Below, in pieces: positions 8,191-15,709 of a DNA stretch of 45,793 bases. A model generated the notes under the pieces. It saw only the letters and a list, made by a program, of their open reading frames with translations, was not told the origin of the DNA and did no database searches. The position numbers and the translations under genes were made by a program. Source of the DNA: Syntrophobacterales bacterium (lineage in GTDB: Bacteria > Desulfobacterota > Syntrophia > Syntrophales > UBA2210); NCBI GenBank assembly GCA_021163105.1, contig JAGGXJ010000017.1, positions 1 through 45,793 of the forward strand. The letters are read 5' to 3'. Each line of letters begins with the position of its first letter. Positions within the stretch are counted from its first letter, which is position 1.

Positions 8191-9540
8191 ATGGGTGAGT
8201 TATTCGGGACCGATGGAGTGCGGGGTGTAGCAAATGAATATCCGATGACATCGGAAATGACATTAAATATAGGGAGGGCTACAGCTCATCTCTTTAAGAG
8301 AGAAGGACATGCTCCCAGAATTATCATTGGAAAAGATACACGAATTTACGGTTATATGATTGAAAATGCCCTCGTGTCAGGTATCTGTTCCATGGGAGTT
8401 AATGCAATACTGGTGGGTCCCATGCCGACACCGGGAATTGCCTTTTTGACTTCAAATATGAGGGCTGATGCAGGTATTGTCATTTCCGCTTCTCATAACC
8501 CCTTTCAGGACAACGGTATTAAGATATTCTCGAATGACGGCTACAAGTTGCCTGATGAAAGAGAACTTGAGATTGAAAACCTGATCTTTTCAAACAATAT
8601 GCACAAACTTCATCCATCCCCCGATGAGTTGGGCAAAGCATCTCGTATTGATGACGCCAGAGGACGGTATATTGTCTTTTTGAAAAATACTTTTCCCCGG
8701 GAGTACACACTGGAAGGAACAAAAGTCGTGCTGGATTGCTCACACGGGGCTACCTATCGAGTGGCGCCTGAAACATTTTTCGAATTAGGCGCTGACGTGA
8801 CTTCAATCTTTGCCGAACCAAACGGGCATAACATTAATGATAAGTGCGGGTCTCAACATCCGGAAACACTTGCCCGGGAAGTTGTAAAACAAAAGGCCGC
8901 CGTCGGTTTCGCCTTTGACGGTGATGGCGACCGGCTTATCGCAGTTGACGAAAAAGGAGGAGTGCTGACAGGAGATCAGATTATGGCCATCTGCGCCAAG
9001 GTTATGAAGGAGAAAGGCGCTCTCACCAACAACTTGGTTGTTTGCACCGTCATGAGTAATATTGGTCTCAGTGTGGCCCTGAAAGAACTCGGGATTGATC
9101 AGGTGGTCGCAAATGTCGGAGATCGGTACGTCCTCGAAGAGATGCGGAGCAGAGGAGCTTCCATCGGTGGCGAAGATTCGGGGCATGTAATCTATCTGCA
9201 ACACCACACCACAGGGGATGGTATTATTACGGCACTTCAGGTAATGGCGGCAATGATGAAAGAGCAGAAACCCCTGTCTGAACTGGCCAAGGTCATGACG
9301 GTGTTCCCTCAAAAACTGATCAACATTGACGTTAAGTCAAAACCGGAAATATCCACGGTGCCGGAAATTGTCATGGCTATTAAGGCTGTAGAAAAAGAAC
9401 TGGGTGACGAAGGAAGAGTCCTTGTCAGATACTCAGGAACCCAGAGCATGTGTCGTGTCATGGCAGAAGGACCGACCAACGAAAAAGTGGAAAAGTACTG
9501 CAAACAGATTGCCGATGTCGTTAAGAAAAAACTGGGGTAA
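8191..9540 (+). CDS. glmM: Phosphoglucosamine mutase
   Basis: Interconverts glucosamine-6-phosphate and glucosamine-1-phosphate for UDP-GlcNAc, feeding peptidoglycan and lipid A. N-terminus GELFGTDGVRGVANEYPMT is diagnostic. The phosphoserine loop is ISASHNP (Ser101), the Mg site is FDGDGDRLIAVD (~residues 244-255), the sugar-binding loop is GGEDSGHVI, and the phosphate-binding loop is RYSGTQSMCRVM. 449 aa is typical. The Shine-Dalgarno before ATG 8191 is weak (AAGAG). It stands alone, with long gaps on both sides. A phosphomannomutase is a possible alternative from the superfamily, but the motifs favour GlmM. Confidence 0.94.
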   Translation: MGELFGTDGVRGVANEYPMTSEMTLNIGRATAHLFKREGHAPRIIIGKDTRIYGYMIENALVSGICSMGVNAILVGPMPTPGIAFLTSNMRADAGIVISASHNPFQDNGIKIFSNDGYKLPDERELEIENLIFSNNMHKLHPSPDELGKASRIDDARGRYIVFLKNTFPREYTLEGTKVVLDCSHGATYRVAPETFFELGADVTSIFAEPNGHNINDKCGSQHPETLAREVVKQKAAVGFAFDGDGDRLIAVDEKGGVLTGDQIMAICAKVMKEKGALTNNLVVCTVMSNIGLSVALKELGIDQVVANVGDRYVLEEMRSRGASIGGEDSGHVIYLQHHTTGDGIITALQVMAAMMKEQKPLSELAKVMTVFPQKLINIDVKSKPEISTVPEIVMAIKAVEKELGDEGRVLVRYSGTQSMCRVMAEGPTNEKVEKYCKQIADVVKKKLG

Positions 9541-9919
9541 TGGTAAAGAAAATGTAAATTAATACTTTAGTGGCCGGCCTCTCTGTCAGGAATGGCATTT
9601 ATCATGGTAAATAGCCGCCTTTGTTTGTTTCCGGCAAAAGATTAGTGGATTCATAGAAAATAATTGACATCATAGTGGTAGCATGATATCCGTGTCTGCC
9701 AGCGTACAGAATGTGAATTTCTGTTGGGTACTTATGGTGGTTTATAGCCGGCAGGAGAGTGACCGGTGTTGCTGTGTTCGAAAGTTGGCAAAAACCGCTA
9801 CAGCATTGCGATGAGAGGTTCTTGGAAATAATTGGTTCTCATATATTTTATACGGATATGTTAGCAGGGTTATTCTGTTACAGCATATAGTTTGTAAAAA
9901 AATATCAGGAGGTATAAGC
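9541..9919. other. 379-bp intergenic region upstream of the biotin carrier gene
   Basis: No ORF of convincing composition. A TTGACA at 9664-9669 has TATCCG 17 bp downstream (9687-9692), a weak sigma-70 candidate for the Na+-pump genes that would leave a leader of about 220 nt. The leader ends with a strong Shine-Dalgarno, AGGAGGT, at 9907-9913. No known riboswitch was recognised. Confidence 0.35.
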
Positions 9920-10129
9920 ATGGAAATATCAGCACCTTTACCAGGAAATGTTCTTGAGATTTTAGTGAAGGTTGGCGATGAAGTCAAAGAAAACGATGAG
10001 TTGCTAATCATTGAAGCAATGAAGATGGAAAATCCCATCTTTGCTTCAGCCGATGGGACAGTCAAAGAAATAAAAGTAAAAGAAAAAGACACTGTGGACG
10101 CTGAGCAGGTATTGATAGTGTTGGAATAA
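9920..10129 (+). CDS. Stand-alone biotin carrier protein (biotinyl domain)
   Basis: 69 aa consisting of a single biotinyl/lipoyl-attachment domain: ISAPLPGNVLEI at the N-terminus, EAMKMEN with the biotin-accepting Lys35, and a second half repeat ASADGTVKEIKVKEKDTV. The AMKM context marks it as biotinylated rather than lipoylated. It lacks the Pro/Ala-rich linker of acetyl-CoA carboxylase AccB. Together with the OadG-like and OadB-like genes downstream it is read as the carrier (delta/GcdC-like) of a Na+-translocating decarboxylase, moving the carboxyl group from a carboxyltransferase to the membrane beta subunit. The Shine-Dalgarno AGGAGGT is at ideal spacing. Confidence 0.9.
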   Translation: MEISAPLPGNVLEILVKVGDEVKENDELLIIEAMKMENPIFASADGTVKEIKVKEKDTVDAEQVLIVLE

Positions 10130-10382
10130 AAAAGTCTTACGGTTGTTTGTAACCCGGGTTGGACCTTTGAAGAAGCTTCAACTCGGGAGAACACTATTTG
10201 CATTGTCTGTTGATCTGTTTTCAGGATACTGAGGGCTGGCGGTTTTGCAGCTTCTGCATAACGAAACCGGATCGGATTTTCAAGGGTAATGTGTGCCTTG
10301 GGTTTGATTTTATTTACATTTCCATCGGGATTTAATCTTTACCGGGGATATGATACTTGATGTCAGGGGGTTTTAGGTTGAC

Positions 10383-10517
10383 ATGATTGATTGGATTTTA
10401 GCGATAAAAATCGCGGGTGGCGGTTTTGGCATGGTATTTCTGATACTGGTAATATTACAGGTGGTGGTAGAAGTGGTGAGGGTGACCACCGAAAAGATTA
10501 CCGGTGCCAAAAATTAA
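10383..10517 (+). CDS. Very short OadG-like gamma subunit of a Na+-pumping decarboxylase
   Basis: 44 aa. It starts MIDWILAIKIAGGGFGMVFL, continues with a hydrophobic stretch rich in Val/Leu/Ile, and ends VTTEKITGAKN. One membrane helix (~residues 4-33) with a Gly-rich entry (IAGGGFGMVFLILVIL) resembles the N-terminal helix of OadG/MmdD-type subunits, which anchor the complex. Normal family members are ~80 aa or more, so this is the helix with almost no tail. A TAG lies two codons upstream, so no longer form is possible. AGGGGG lies about 12 bases before the ATG. Position between the biotin carrier and the beta subunit supports the reading. Confidence 0.68.
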   Translation: MIDWILAIKIAGGGFGMVFLILVILQVVVEVVRVTTEKITGAKN

Positions 10518-10759
10518 CGGTTTATCTTTGTTTGACATTATCTAAATTCCATCCAGGAATTGGCAGTTTTCCGCATTTTATATGTCATCAGGGTTTAATT
10601 CCATAGCGTGTATATTCTGGTATGTTTTTGTGTAGTTTCTTGGTTTTCTTGAGCTTTTGAAAAGCGCCCTTTTCTGTATTGCGGATTAGCCGGTGGTCTT
10701 TTTTAAAAATTTCTTTTTGGATGGACAATATCTAAAAAGCTGTTATCGGAGGTATAATA
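10518..10759. other. T-rich spacer between gamma- and beta-like genes
   Basis: 242 bp with no ORF I can support. It ends in a good Shine-Dalgarno (GGAGGT at 10748-10753) for the beta subunit. The spacer upstream of the gamma-like gene (10130-10382) is similar. Such gaps are unusual inside a decarboxylase operon. Confidence 0.4.
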
Positions 10760-12103
10760 ATGTTCGGATTACTTGAGAGTGGCTTCGGCCTGTTCTACTG
10801 GGGCAATGCCCTTATGATCGTTATAGGCCTGGTATTTATTTATCTGGCAATTTCCAAGGATATGGAGCCCCTTTTGCTGATACCCATAGGGTTCGGCATG
10901 ATGTTGGTCAATCTGCCTCTTGGAGGCATAATGGACTATGAAATGGTGCTGAGAGCCCCACAGGCAGGCACTGTGATGGAAATGCAGATGGAGGAGGGAG
11001 CTTCTTTCAGCAAAGGCGGGGTAATATGCAAACTTGATTCGGGGGAAATAGTAACCCCTGTCTTCGGGAGGGTTGATACGCTGAAGATATCCAAGGGCCA
11101 ACATATTAACAAGGGGGATGTTGTAGGCAAGTTAATAACAATGGAACAAACCGATCAGTCGGTGCTGCCTACAAGACCTATAGGGTTGCTTTCCAGAATT
11201 TTCAAGTATGGAGTTATGTGGCAGATGCTGCCTCCTCTAATGTTTCTTTGTCTGGGAGCGCTTACGGATTTTGGGCCCATGCTTGCCAATCCCAAAACTC
11301 TGCTCCTTGGCGCTGCCGCACAATTTGGTGTTTATCTGGCATTCTTCATGGCCTTGTTGGCCGGGTTTACTTTTCCAGAGGCAGCGTCCATTGGGATAAT
11401 AGGTGGTGCTGAGGGGCCCACCACCATATATGTTACTTCTCTGCTTGCCCCGCATATTATAGGTGCCACCGCTGTCGCGTGCTACTCTTATATGGCTCTT
11501 GTACCCATTATTCTGCCTCCGGTGGTATACCTCCTTACCACGAAGAAGGAACGCCAGATATACATGAAACCGTCGCTTCGGAAGGTGTCAAAGCTGGAGA
11601 AGATTATATTTCCCCTGGTTACGACAATTATTGTCATATTGATAGTACCCTCTTCCGCTCCCCTTATTGGGTGTTTCATGGTTGGAAATCTCTTCAGGGA
11701 ATCCGGTGTTACTGAAAGACTCAACAAGACATCGCAGACAACTCTGGTTGACATCATAACCATATTCCTGACCCTTGCCATTGGGGCGTCAATGCCGGCC
11801 CAGAACTTTCTGCGGTCTTCGACCCTGCTGATACTGGTCCTTGGCGTCGTGGCTTTTGCCAGTGCCGCAGGAGCAGGCGTGCTTCTTGCGAAGTTCATGA
11901 ATCTTTTCCTGAAGGAAAAGATAAATCCCATGATAGGAGCAGCCGGTGTATCCGCTGTTCCTATGTCTGCAAGGGTTGTACAGGTTTTGGGTCAAAAGGA
12001 AAACAGGCAGAACTTTCTCCTGATGCATGCCATGGGACCTAATGTCGCCGGTGCCATAGGCGCGGCGATTGCGGGTGGCGTGTTCCTGGGTATATTGCAT
12101 TAG
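10760..12103 (+). CDS. Na+-translocating decarboxylase beta subunit with built-in barrel-sandwich domain
   Basis: 447 aa inner-membrane protein of the OadB/GcdB/MmdB family, which couples decarboxylation of carboxybiotin to Na+ export. Family blocks: ISKDMEPLLLIPIGFGMMLVNLP (first ~50 residues, here abbreviated in meaning to the KxxEPLLLxPIGFG block), GALTDFGPMLANPKTLLLGA, GIIGGAEGPTTIY, SYMALVPII, NPMIGAAGVSAVPMSARVVQ and FLLMHAMGPNVAGAIG. Two features are odd. Residues ~62-128, where the usual periplasmic/cytoplasmic loop lies, form a biotinyl-like double repeat (APQAGTVMEMQMEEGASF and TPVFGRVDTLKISKGQHINK) with no AMKM or other modifiable Lys at the turn. The normally conserved Asp of GGADGPT (Asp203 in Klebsiella OadB) is Glu218. 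The carboxyltransferase subunit is not in the window. Confidence 0.9.
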   Translation: MFGLLESGFGLFYWGNALMIVIGLVFIYLAISKDMEPLLLIPIGFGMMLVNLPLGGIMDYEMVLRAPQAGTVMEMQMEEGASFSKGGVICKLDSGEIVTPVFGRVDTLKISKGQHINKGDVVGKLITMEQTDQSVLPTRPIGLLSRIFKYGVMWQMLPPLMFLCLGALTDFGPMLANPKTLLLGAAAQFGVYLAFFMALLAGFTFPEAASIGIIGGAEGPTTIYVTSLLAPHIIGATAVACYSYMALVPIILPPVVYLLTTKKERQIYMKPSLRKVSKLEKIIFPLVTTIIVILIVPSSAPLIGCFMVGNLFRESGVTERLNKTSQTTLVDIITIFLTLAIGASMPAQNFLRSSTLLILVLGVVAFASAAGAGVLLAKFMNLFLKEKINPMIGAAGVSAVPMSARVVQVLGQKENRQNFLLMHAMGPNVAGAIGAAIAGGVFLGILH

Positions 12104-12143
12104 GATTGCAAAACAGCCATTTATGTATGTACACTAAGTAATA

Positions 12144-12176
12144 ATCATGGCCGCCAGTCTCTCTGGTGGCCATGAT
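12144..12176 (+). terminator. Terminator of the Na+-pump genes
   Basis: 14-bp stem (12144-12157 with 12163-12176, one G.T pair) around the loop TCTCT, followed by AGTTTTGTTT. Lies 40 bp after the beta subunit stop. Confidence 0.65.
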
Positions 12177-12189
12177 AGTTTTGTTTCAA

Positions 12190-12305
12190 GTTGTACAAAA
12201 CTTTCCCGCTATCGTAACACAGGCCGATTCAACAATACACTTCGAGTCATATTCGGACAGGGCCTTGGATATGCCATGCCTGATAGCGCCCGCCTGACCG
12301 GTGAC
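12190..12305 (-). pseudogene. rpsI: Decayed fragment of ribosomal protein S9 gene
   Basis: The minus-strand frame at 12246-12299 encodes GQAGAIRHGISKALSEYD, an 18-residue stretch that matches the S9 signature (E. coli S9: GQAGAIRHGITRALMEYD). Further downstream on the minus strand the homology moves to another frame (LNRPVLR, compare LRxxLRKAGF in S9) and then again (AGKFCT), with a stop between. Upstream no S9 sequence is recognisable. About 35 codons with at least two frame changes: a relic, not a gene. It sits between the Na+-pump terminator and the tetR promoter. Confidence 0.75.
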
Positions 12306-12370
12306 GTTTTTCCTGTCAAAAAACATGAAAAAACAGCTTGGCAAGAAAGTCCTTATCAGGCAAAAAAATA

Positions 12371-12399
12371 TTGACATTCAAACGTTCGTTTGATATACG
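12371..12399 (+). promoter_or_regulatory. tetR-RND promoter with operator palindrome in the spacer
   Basis: TTGACA (12371-12376), 17-bp spacer, TATACG (12394-12399). The spacer is almost entirely the palindrome TCAAACGTTCGTTTGA (12378-12393, 7-bp arms, 2-bp centre), the size and form of a TetR-family operator. Occupation would block RNA polymerase directly. The tetR start lies 27 bp downstream, so autorepression of the whole efflux operon is expected. Confidence 0.8.
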
Positions 12400-12426
12400 T
12401 TCCTTTCAGTGAAAGGAACGTGCACT

Positions 12427-13074
12427 ATGTCCCCGGACAGCGGGAATAAAACAACCCGGGATTGTCTGTTGGAAGTAGCTGAAAGGCTGTTCGCTCAAAA
12501 AGGCTACGACGCGGTAAGCGTGCGGGAAATTACGAATACCGCGAAATGCAACCTTGCCTCGGTAAACTACCATTTCGGCAATAAGAAAACCCTCTATCTG
12601 AACGTGTTCCGCGAACGATGGATGCTTAGGGCACAGTACATCCGTGCATGTTTTGAGGAAAACCTTGCCGGCTGTGGCGATACATCGCCCGCGTCTGTGA
12701 TCCAATCCCTGGCCGAAGCTCTCATCAAAGGTCCCCTTACGGACGAAGAGCGCCTGTTCCATTTTCAACTGATGATCCGGGAGATGACCAAACCGACAGA
12801 GGCATTTGAAATAGTAATGGAAGAGACCATGAAGCCCACTTTCGAAGGGTTGGAACAATTATTTCAACCTTATCTGCATGAGAGCATCGATGAAGATCGC
12901 ACGCTCCTCAACATTCTGAGCATCTTTTCGATGGTGCTATATTTCAATTTTGCCAGATTGCCGGTATCGAAAATTATCGGGCATGCCTATGACCAGCGGT
13001 TCAAAGACAGGCTGGTTCAACACATTGTCGATTTTTCCCTCTCCGGTCTGCCCGTAAAGGAGATTGCCAGGTGA
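12427..13074 (+). CDS. TetR-family transcriptional repressor of the RND operon
   Basis: 215 aa. N-terminal helix-turn-helix: RDCLLEVAERLFAQKGYDAVS, VREITNTAKCNLASVNYHFG, NKKTLYLNVF (about residues 15-60), the standard TetR DNA-binding domain. The C-terminal ligand-binding domain resembles the CecR/DUF1956 type (EERLFHFQLMIREMTKPTEAF). ATG at 12427 is chosen because AAAGGAA lies 9 bases upstream; a GTG at 12409 would include that Shine-Dalgarno in the coding region. Its stop overlaps the GTG start of the outer-membrane factor gene (GTGA), so it is the first gene of the efflux operon. The inducer is unknown. Confidence 0.92.
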   Translation: MSPDSGNKTTRDCLLEVAERLFAQKGYDAVSVREITNTAKCNLASVNYHFGNKKTLYLNVFRERWMLRAQYIRACFEENLAGCGDTSPASVIQSLAEALIKGPLTDEERLFHFQLMIREMTKPTEAFEIVMEETMKPTFEGLEQLFQPYLHESIDEDRTLLNILSIFSMVLYFNFARLPVSKIIGHAYDQRFKDRLVQHIVDFSLSGLPVKEIAR

Positions 13075-14465
13075 AGCGCAGGACAGTTCCCATGCTCTTA
13101 ATCATCTCTGCTTTTATGCTTATTACGGGATGCATGAAAGTGGGCCCCGATTTCAAAAGACCCGACATGGGTTCACAGATCAGGGAAACGTATCAGTATG
13201 CTCCATCTGATGTTGAAATGGGAAAGATTACTGACCGATGGTGGGCCGCTTTCAACGATCCTGAGCTGAATCAGCTTGCGGAAAATGTATTGTCGGGCAA
13301 TCTGGACATCCGGAAGGCTCTATCTGTAATCACCGAGTTGCAGTCATATTTTGTCCAATCCAGGGCGGATCGTCTCCCCACCCTCAGTCTTCAGGGTGAA
13401 GCGAAACGCCAGCGCATTCCCCCCGGAATCGAATCAGACGTATACACCCTTTCTCTGCCGGCATCATTTGAAATCGATCTCTGGGGCCGTCTTACCCGTG
13501 CCGAAGAAGCCGCACTTGCAAACCTCACAAAAACGGAGGAAAATGCCCGCACTATCGCCCAGACTATTGTATCGGAAGCGATAACATTATATTTTCAGAT
13601 CGAGTCCCTGGAACGAAGAATTCAGATAACAGAGCAGAATATAAAAAATTACCGCCGAAACCTTTCCTTTATAGAAAGACGGTATGAAGGGGGACTGACA
13701 TCCATACTTGATCTGAAGCAGGCAAGGCGCGTCCTTGCCCAGACAGAGGCCACCCTTCCCTCGCTGAGACAGGACATCGGCATTAGGCAGCAGAAACTGG
13801 CGATACTTTCAGGACAATATCCGGGAACACGACCGGCCCGGACACAACCGGAAGACTATTTCAAGCTTCCAGCCCCTGTGCCATCGGGACTGCCTTCCGA
13901 TCTCCTCTTACGCAGACCCGATATCAGGGCGGCTGAAGCAAACCTGCGGGCACTTAACGCGAAAATCGGCGTCGCCAAGGCAAATCGCTTTCCTAAAATA
14001 ACACTGACGGGAAGCTTCGGATATTCCAGCGGTGAGCTGGACCGGCTATTCATACCGGGGAACAACTTGTGGAATATAGCCTTCGGAGCGCTTCAGCCCA
14101 TTTTTGACGCGGGAAGGCTCAAGGCAGGACAGTGCGCCGCGGAGGCGCAGTTTCAGCAGGGAATGGTTGATTATGCCAAAACTGTTCTTACCGCTTTTTA
14201 CGAGGTGGAAAGCGCCCTTCTTACACGGAAGGAACAGATGGAGAGAAGAGGGAAAATGTTGGATTTTCTCGCTGAAGCGCGGGCTACACAGAAGGTGGCT
14301 GAAAATCGCTATGAACGGGGATTGACCGATTACCTCACGGTACTTGACGCCCAGCGCACCCGCTTTCAGGCTGAAGAAAGTCTGGTCCTGGTGGAACTGA
14401 CCATTCTTAGCAACCGCGTAACACTGCACCGCGCATTGGGCGGAGGATGGGGCGAGCCGAAATGA
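13071..14465 (+). CDS. RND efflux outer-membrane lipoprotein (NodT/OprM family)
   Basis: 464 aa TolC-like channel protein. Signal peptide with lipobox LITGC (Cys21), so the mature protein is lipid-anchored. Then VGPDFKRPD, the hallmark N-terminal motif of NodT-family factors, DRWWAAFNDPELNQL, two coiled-coil repeat regions (~150-250 and ~350-440), and LLLRRPDIRAAEANLRALNAKIG in the middle, a typical family block. It forms a trimeric exit duct with the adaptor and pump encoded next. The GTG start overlaps the tetR stop. Confidence 0.94.
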   Translation: MKRRTVPMLLIISAFMLITGCMKVGPDFKRPDMGSQIRETYQYAPSDVEMGKITDRWWAAFNDPELNQLAENVLSGNLDIRKALSVITELQSYFVQSRADRLPTLSLQGEAKRQRIPPGIESDVYTLSLPASFEIDLWGRLTRAEEAALANLTKTEENARTIAQTIVSEAITLYFQIESLERRIQITEQNIKNYRRNLSFIERRYEGGLTSILDLKQARRVLAQTEATLPSLRQDIGIRQQKLAILSGQYPGTRPARTQPEDYFKLPAPVPSGLPSDLLLRRPDIRAAEANLRALNAKIGVAKANRFPKITLTGSFGYSSGELDRLFIPGNNLWNIAFGALQPIFDAGRLKAGQCAAEAQFQQGMVDYAKTVLTAFYEVESALLTRKEQMERRGKMLDFLAEARATQKVAENRYERGLTDYLTVLDAQRTRFQAEESLVLVELTILSNRVTLHRALGGGWGEPK

Positions 14466-14531
14466 TAATCTGAGGATCTCTAAACTGTTAAATCGTGAAT
14501 TTAAGCAGTTACATCTAAACAAGGAAAACCG

Positions 14532-15707
14532 ATGAGCCGAAAAAGAAAAACTATTGTCCATATCACCATAAGCGTAGCACTTCTCATTGCGGGGGTAATT
14601 GTCATGGTCATGCTGACAGCCGGCAGGGTCGAGTTGCAGAAGATAAAACCCGACGTTCCGGCGCCAATGGTTCGTGTGATGAAGGTTACAACAGGGCCGA
14701 AACTCATAATTATCAGGGGAGAGGGAACAGTACACCCGCTGAAGGAAATTGATCTTGTCCCACAGGTTGGCGGCAAAATCGTTCACACCTCTCCCTCCCT
14801 GGTCAATGGCGGCAAGTTCAGCAAGGGTGATCCATTGCTTTCAATAAACCCGATTGATTATGAACTGGCTGTTACGCTGGCAAAGGCAAAGGTAAGAAAT
14901 TCGGAGAGTAACCTGAAAATTATTGAGGAAGAAGCGCTGGTGGCGAGGGAAGAATGGCGGGCTTACTACTCAGACATTTCCCATGTCGGAAAAGAGATTC
15001 CACCACTTGTGGCCAAGGAACCACAGCTGGCAGCGGCTCGCGCCAAGCTTGACGCTGATCGGGCTGATCTGAAAAAGACTCTCCTGAACCTTGAGAGAAC
15101 CGTTCTGAAAGCACCTTTTGACGGTCGCGTCGGCAAAAAATCTGTCGATATCGGTCAATACGTGACACCGGGACAGGCTCTGGCAAGATTATTCTCCACG
15201 GAGGCGGTAGAGATCGCTCTGCCCCTTGAAGACAAAGACCTCTTCTGGTTTGATGTCCCCGGATTTACACAGGGCGATGGAACCGGAGCATCTGCCACAG
15301 TTCATGCCGGAATCGCGGGACAGGAACTGACCTTTTCGGGAAGAGTGGTTCGGGCTAAAGGCAAACTGGATGAAAAAACTCGGATGATAACCGTCATTGT
15401 CCGGGTTGACAAACCATACGCGGCAAAACCCCCTCTCGCGATAGGACTTTTTGTAACGGTTGACATTGAGGGGCGAGTTCTGCCCGACGCCACCGTCATC
15501 CCACGGGCGGCCCTGCGTCAGGGAAATATCGTATGGACAGTGAATGATGAAGGCGTGTTGCATTTTCGGACAGTCAGAGTCGCTCGTTATCAGGGTGAAG
15601 AAATCGTTATTAAGTCCGGCCTCAAGGATGGCGAACTGGTTGTCTTCTCATCCCTCAAGGCTGCTGCAGACGGCATGATCGTCCGGGCAGCAATGGAAAA
15701 GGATTAA
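14532..15707 (+). CDS. RND efflux periplasmic adaptor (membrane fusion protein)
   Basis: 391 aa HlyD/AcrA-like adaptor. An N-terminal membrane anchor (ITISVALLIAGVIVMVML, ~residues 11-28) is followed by a barrel-sandwich/lipoyl half (GEGTVHPLKEIDLVPQVGGKI), an alpha-helical hairpin (~100-190), the second lipoyl half (VLKAPFDGRVGKKSVDIGQYV), and beta-barrel and membrane-proximal domains (GLFVTVDIEGRVLPDATVIP). It connects the inner-membrane pump to the outer-membrane factor. AAGGAAAA precedes the ATG. The pump gene follows after 2 bp, confirming co-translation. Confidence 0.94.
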   Translation: MSRKRKTIVHITISVALLIAGVIVMVMLTAGRVELQKIKPDVPAPMVRVMKVTTGPKLIIIRGEGTVHPLKEIDLVPQVGGKIVHTSPSLVNGGKFSKGDPLLSINPIDYELAVTLAKAKVRNSESNLKIIEEEALVAREEWRAYYSDISHVGKEIPPLVAKEPQLAAARAKLDADRADLKKTLLNLERTVLKAPFDGRVGKKSVDIGQYVTPGQALARLFSTEAVEIALPLEDKDLFWFDVPGFTQGDGTGASATVHAGIAGQELTFSGRVVRAKGKLDEKTRMITVIVRVDKPYAAKPPLAIGLFVTVDIEGRVLPDATVIPRAALRQGNIVWTVNDEGVLHFRTVRVARYQGEEIVIKSGLKDGELVVFSSLKAAADGMIVRAAMEKD

Positions 15708-15709
15708 CA

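Noticed and set aside
9742-10203. 153-aa minus-strand ORF
   Set aside because: Fully covers the biotin carrier gene in antisense and is Ser/Phe-rich as expected of a shadow frame.
10820-11150. Second biotinylation site in the beta subunit
   Set aside because: The fold is biotinyl-like, but the AMKM-type lysine is absent.
12186-12377. 63-aa minus-strand protein
   Set aside because: Its only recognisable part is a fragment of ribosomal protein S9; treated as a pseudogene.
14046-14786. 246-aa minus-strand ORF
   Set aside because: It spans the end of the outer-membrane factor gene and the start of the adaptor gene on the other strand; a shadow.
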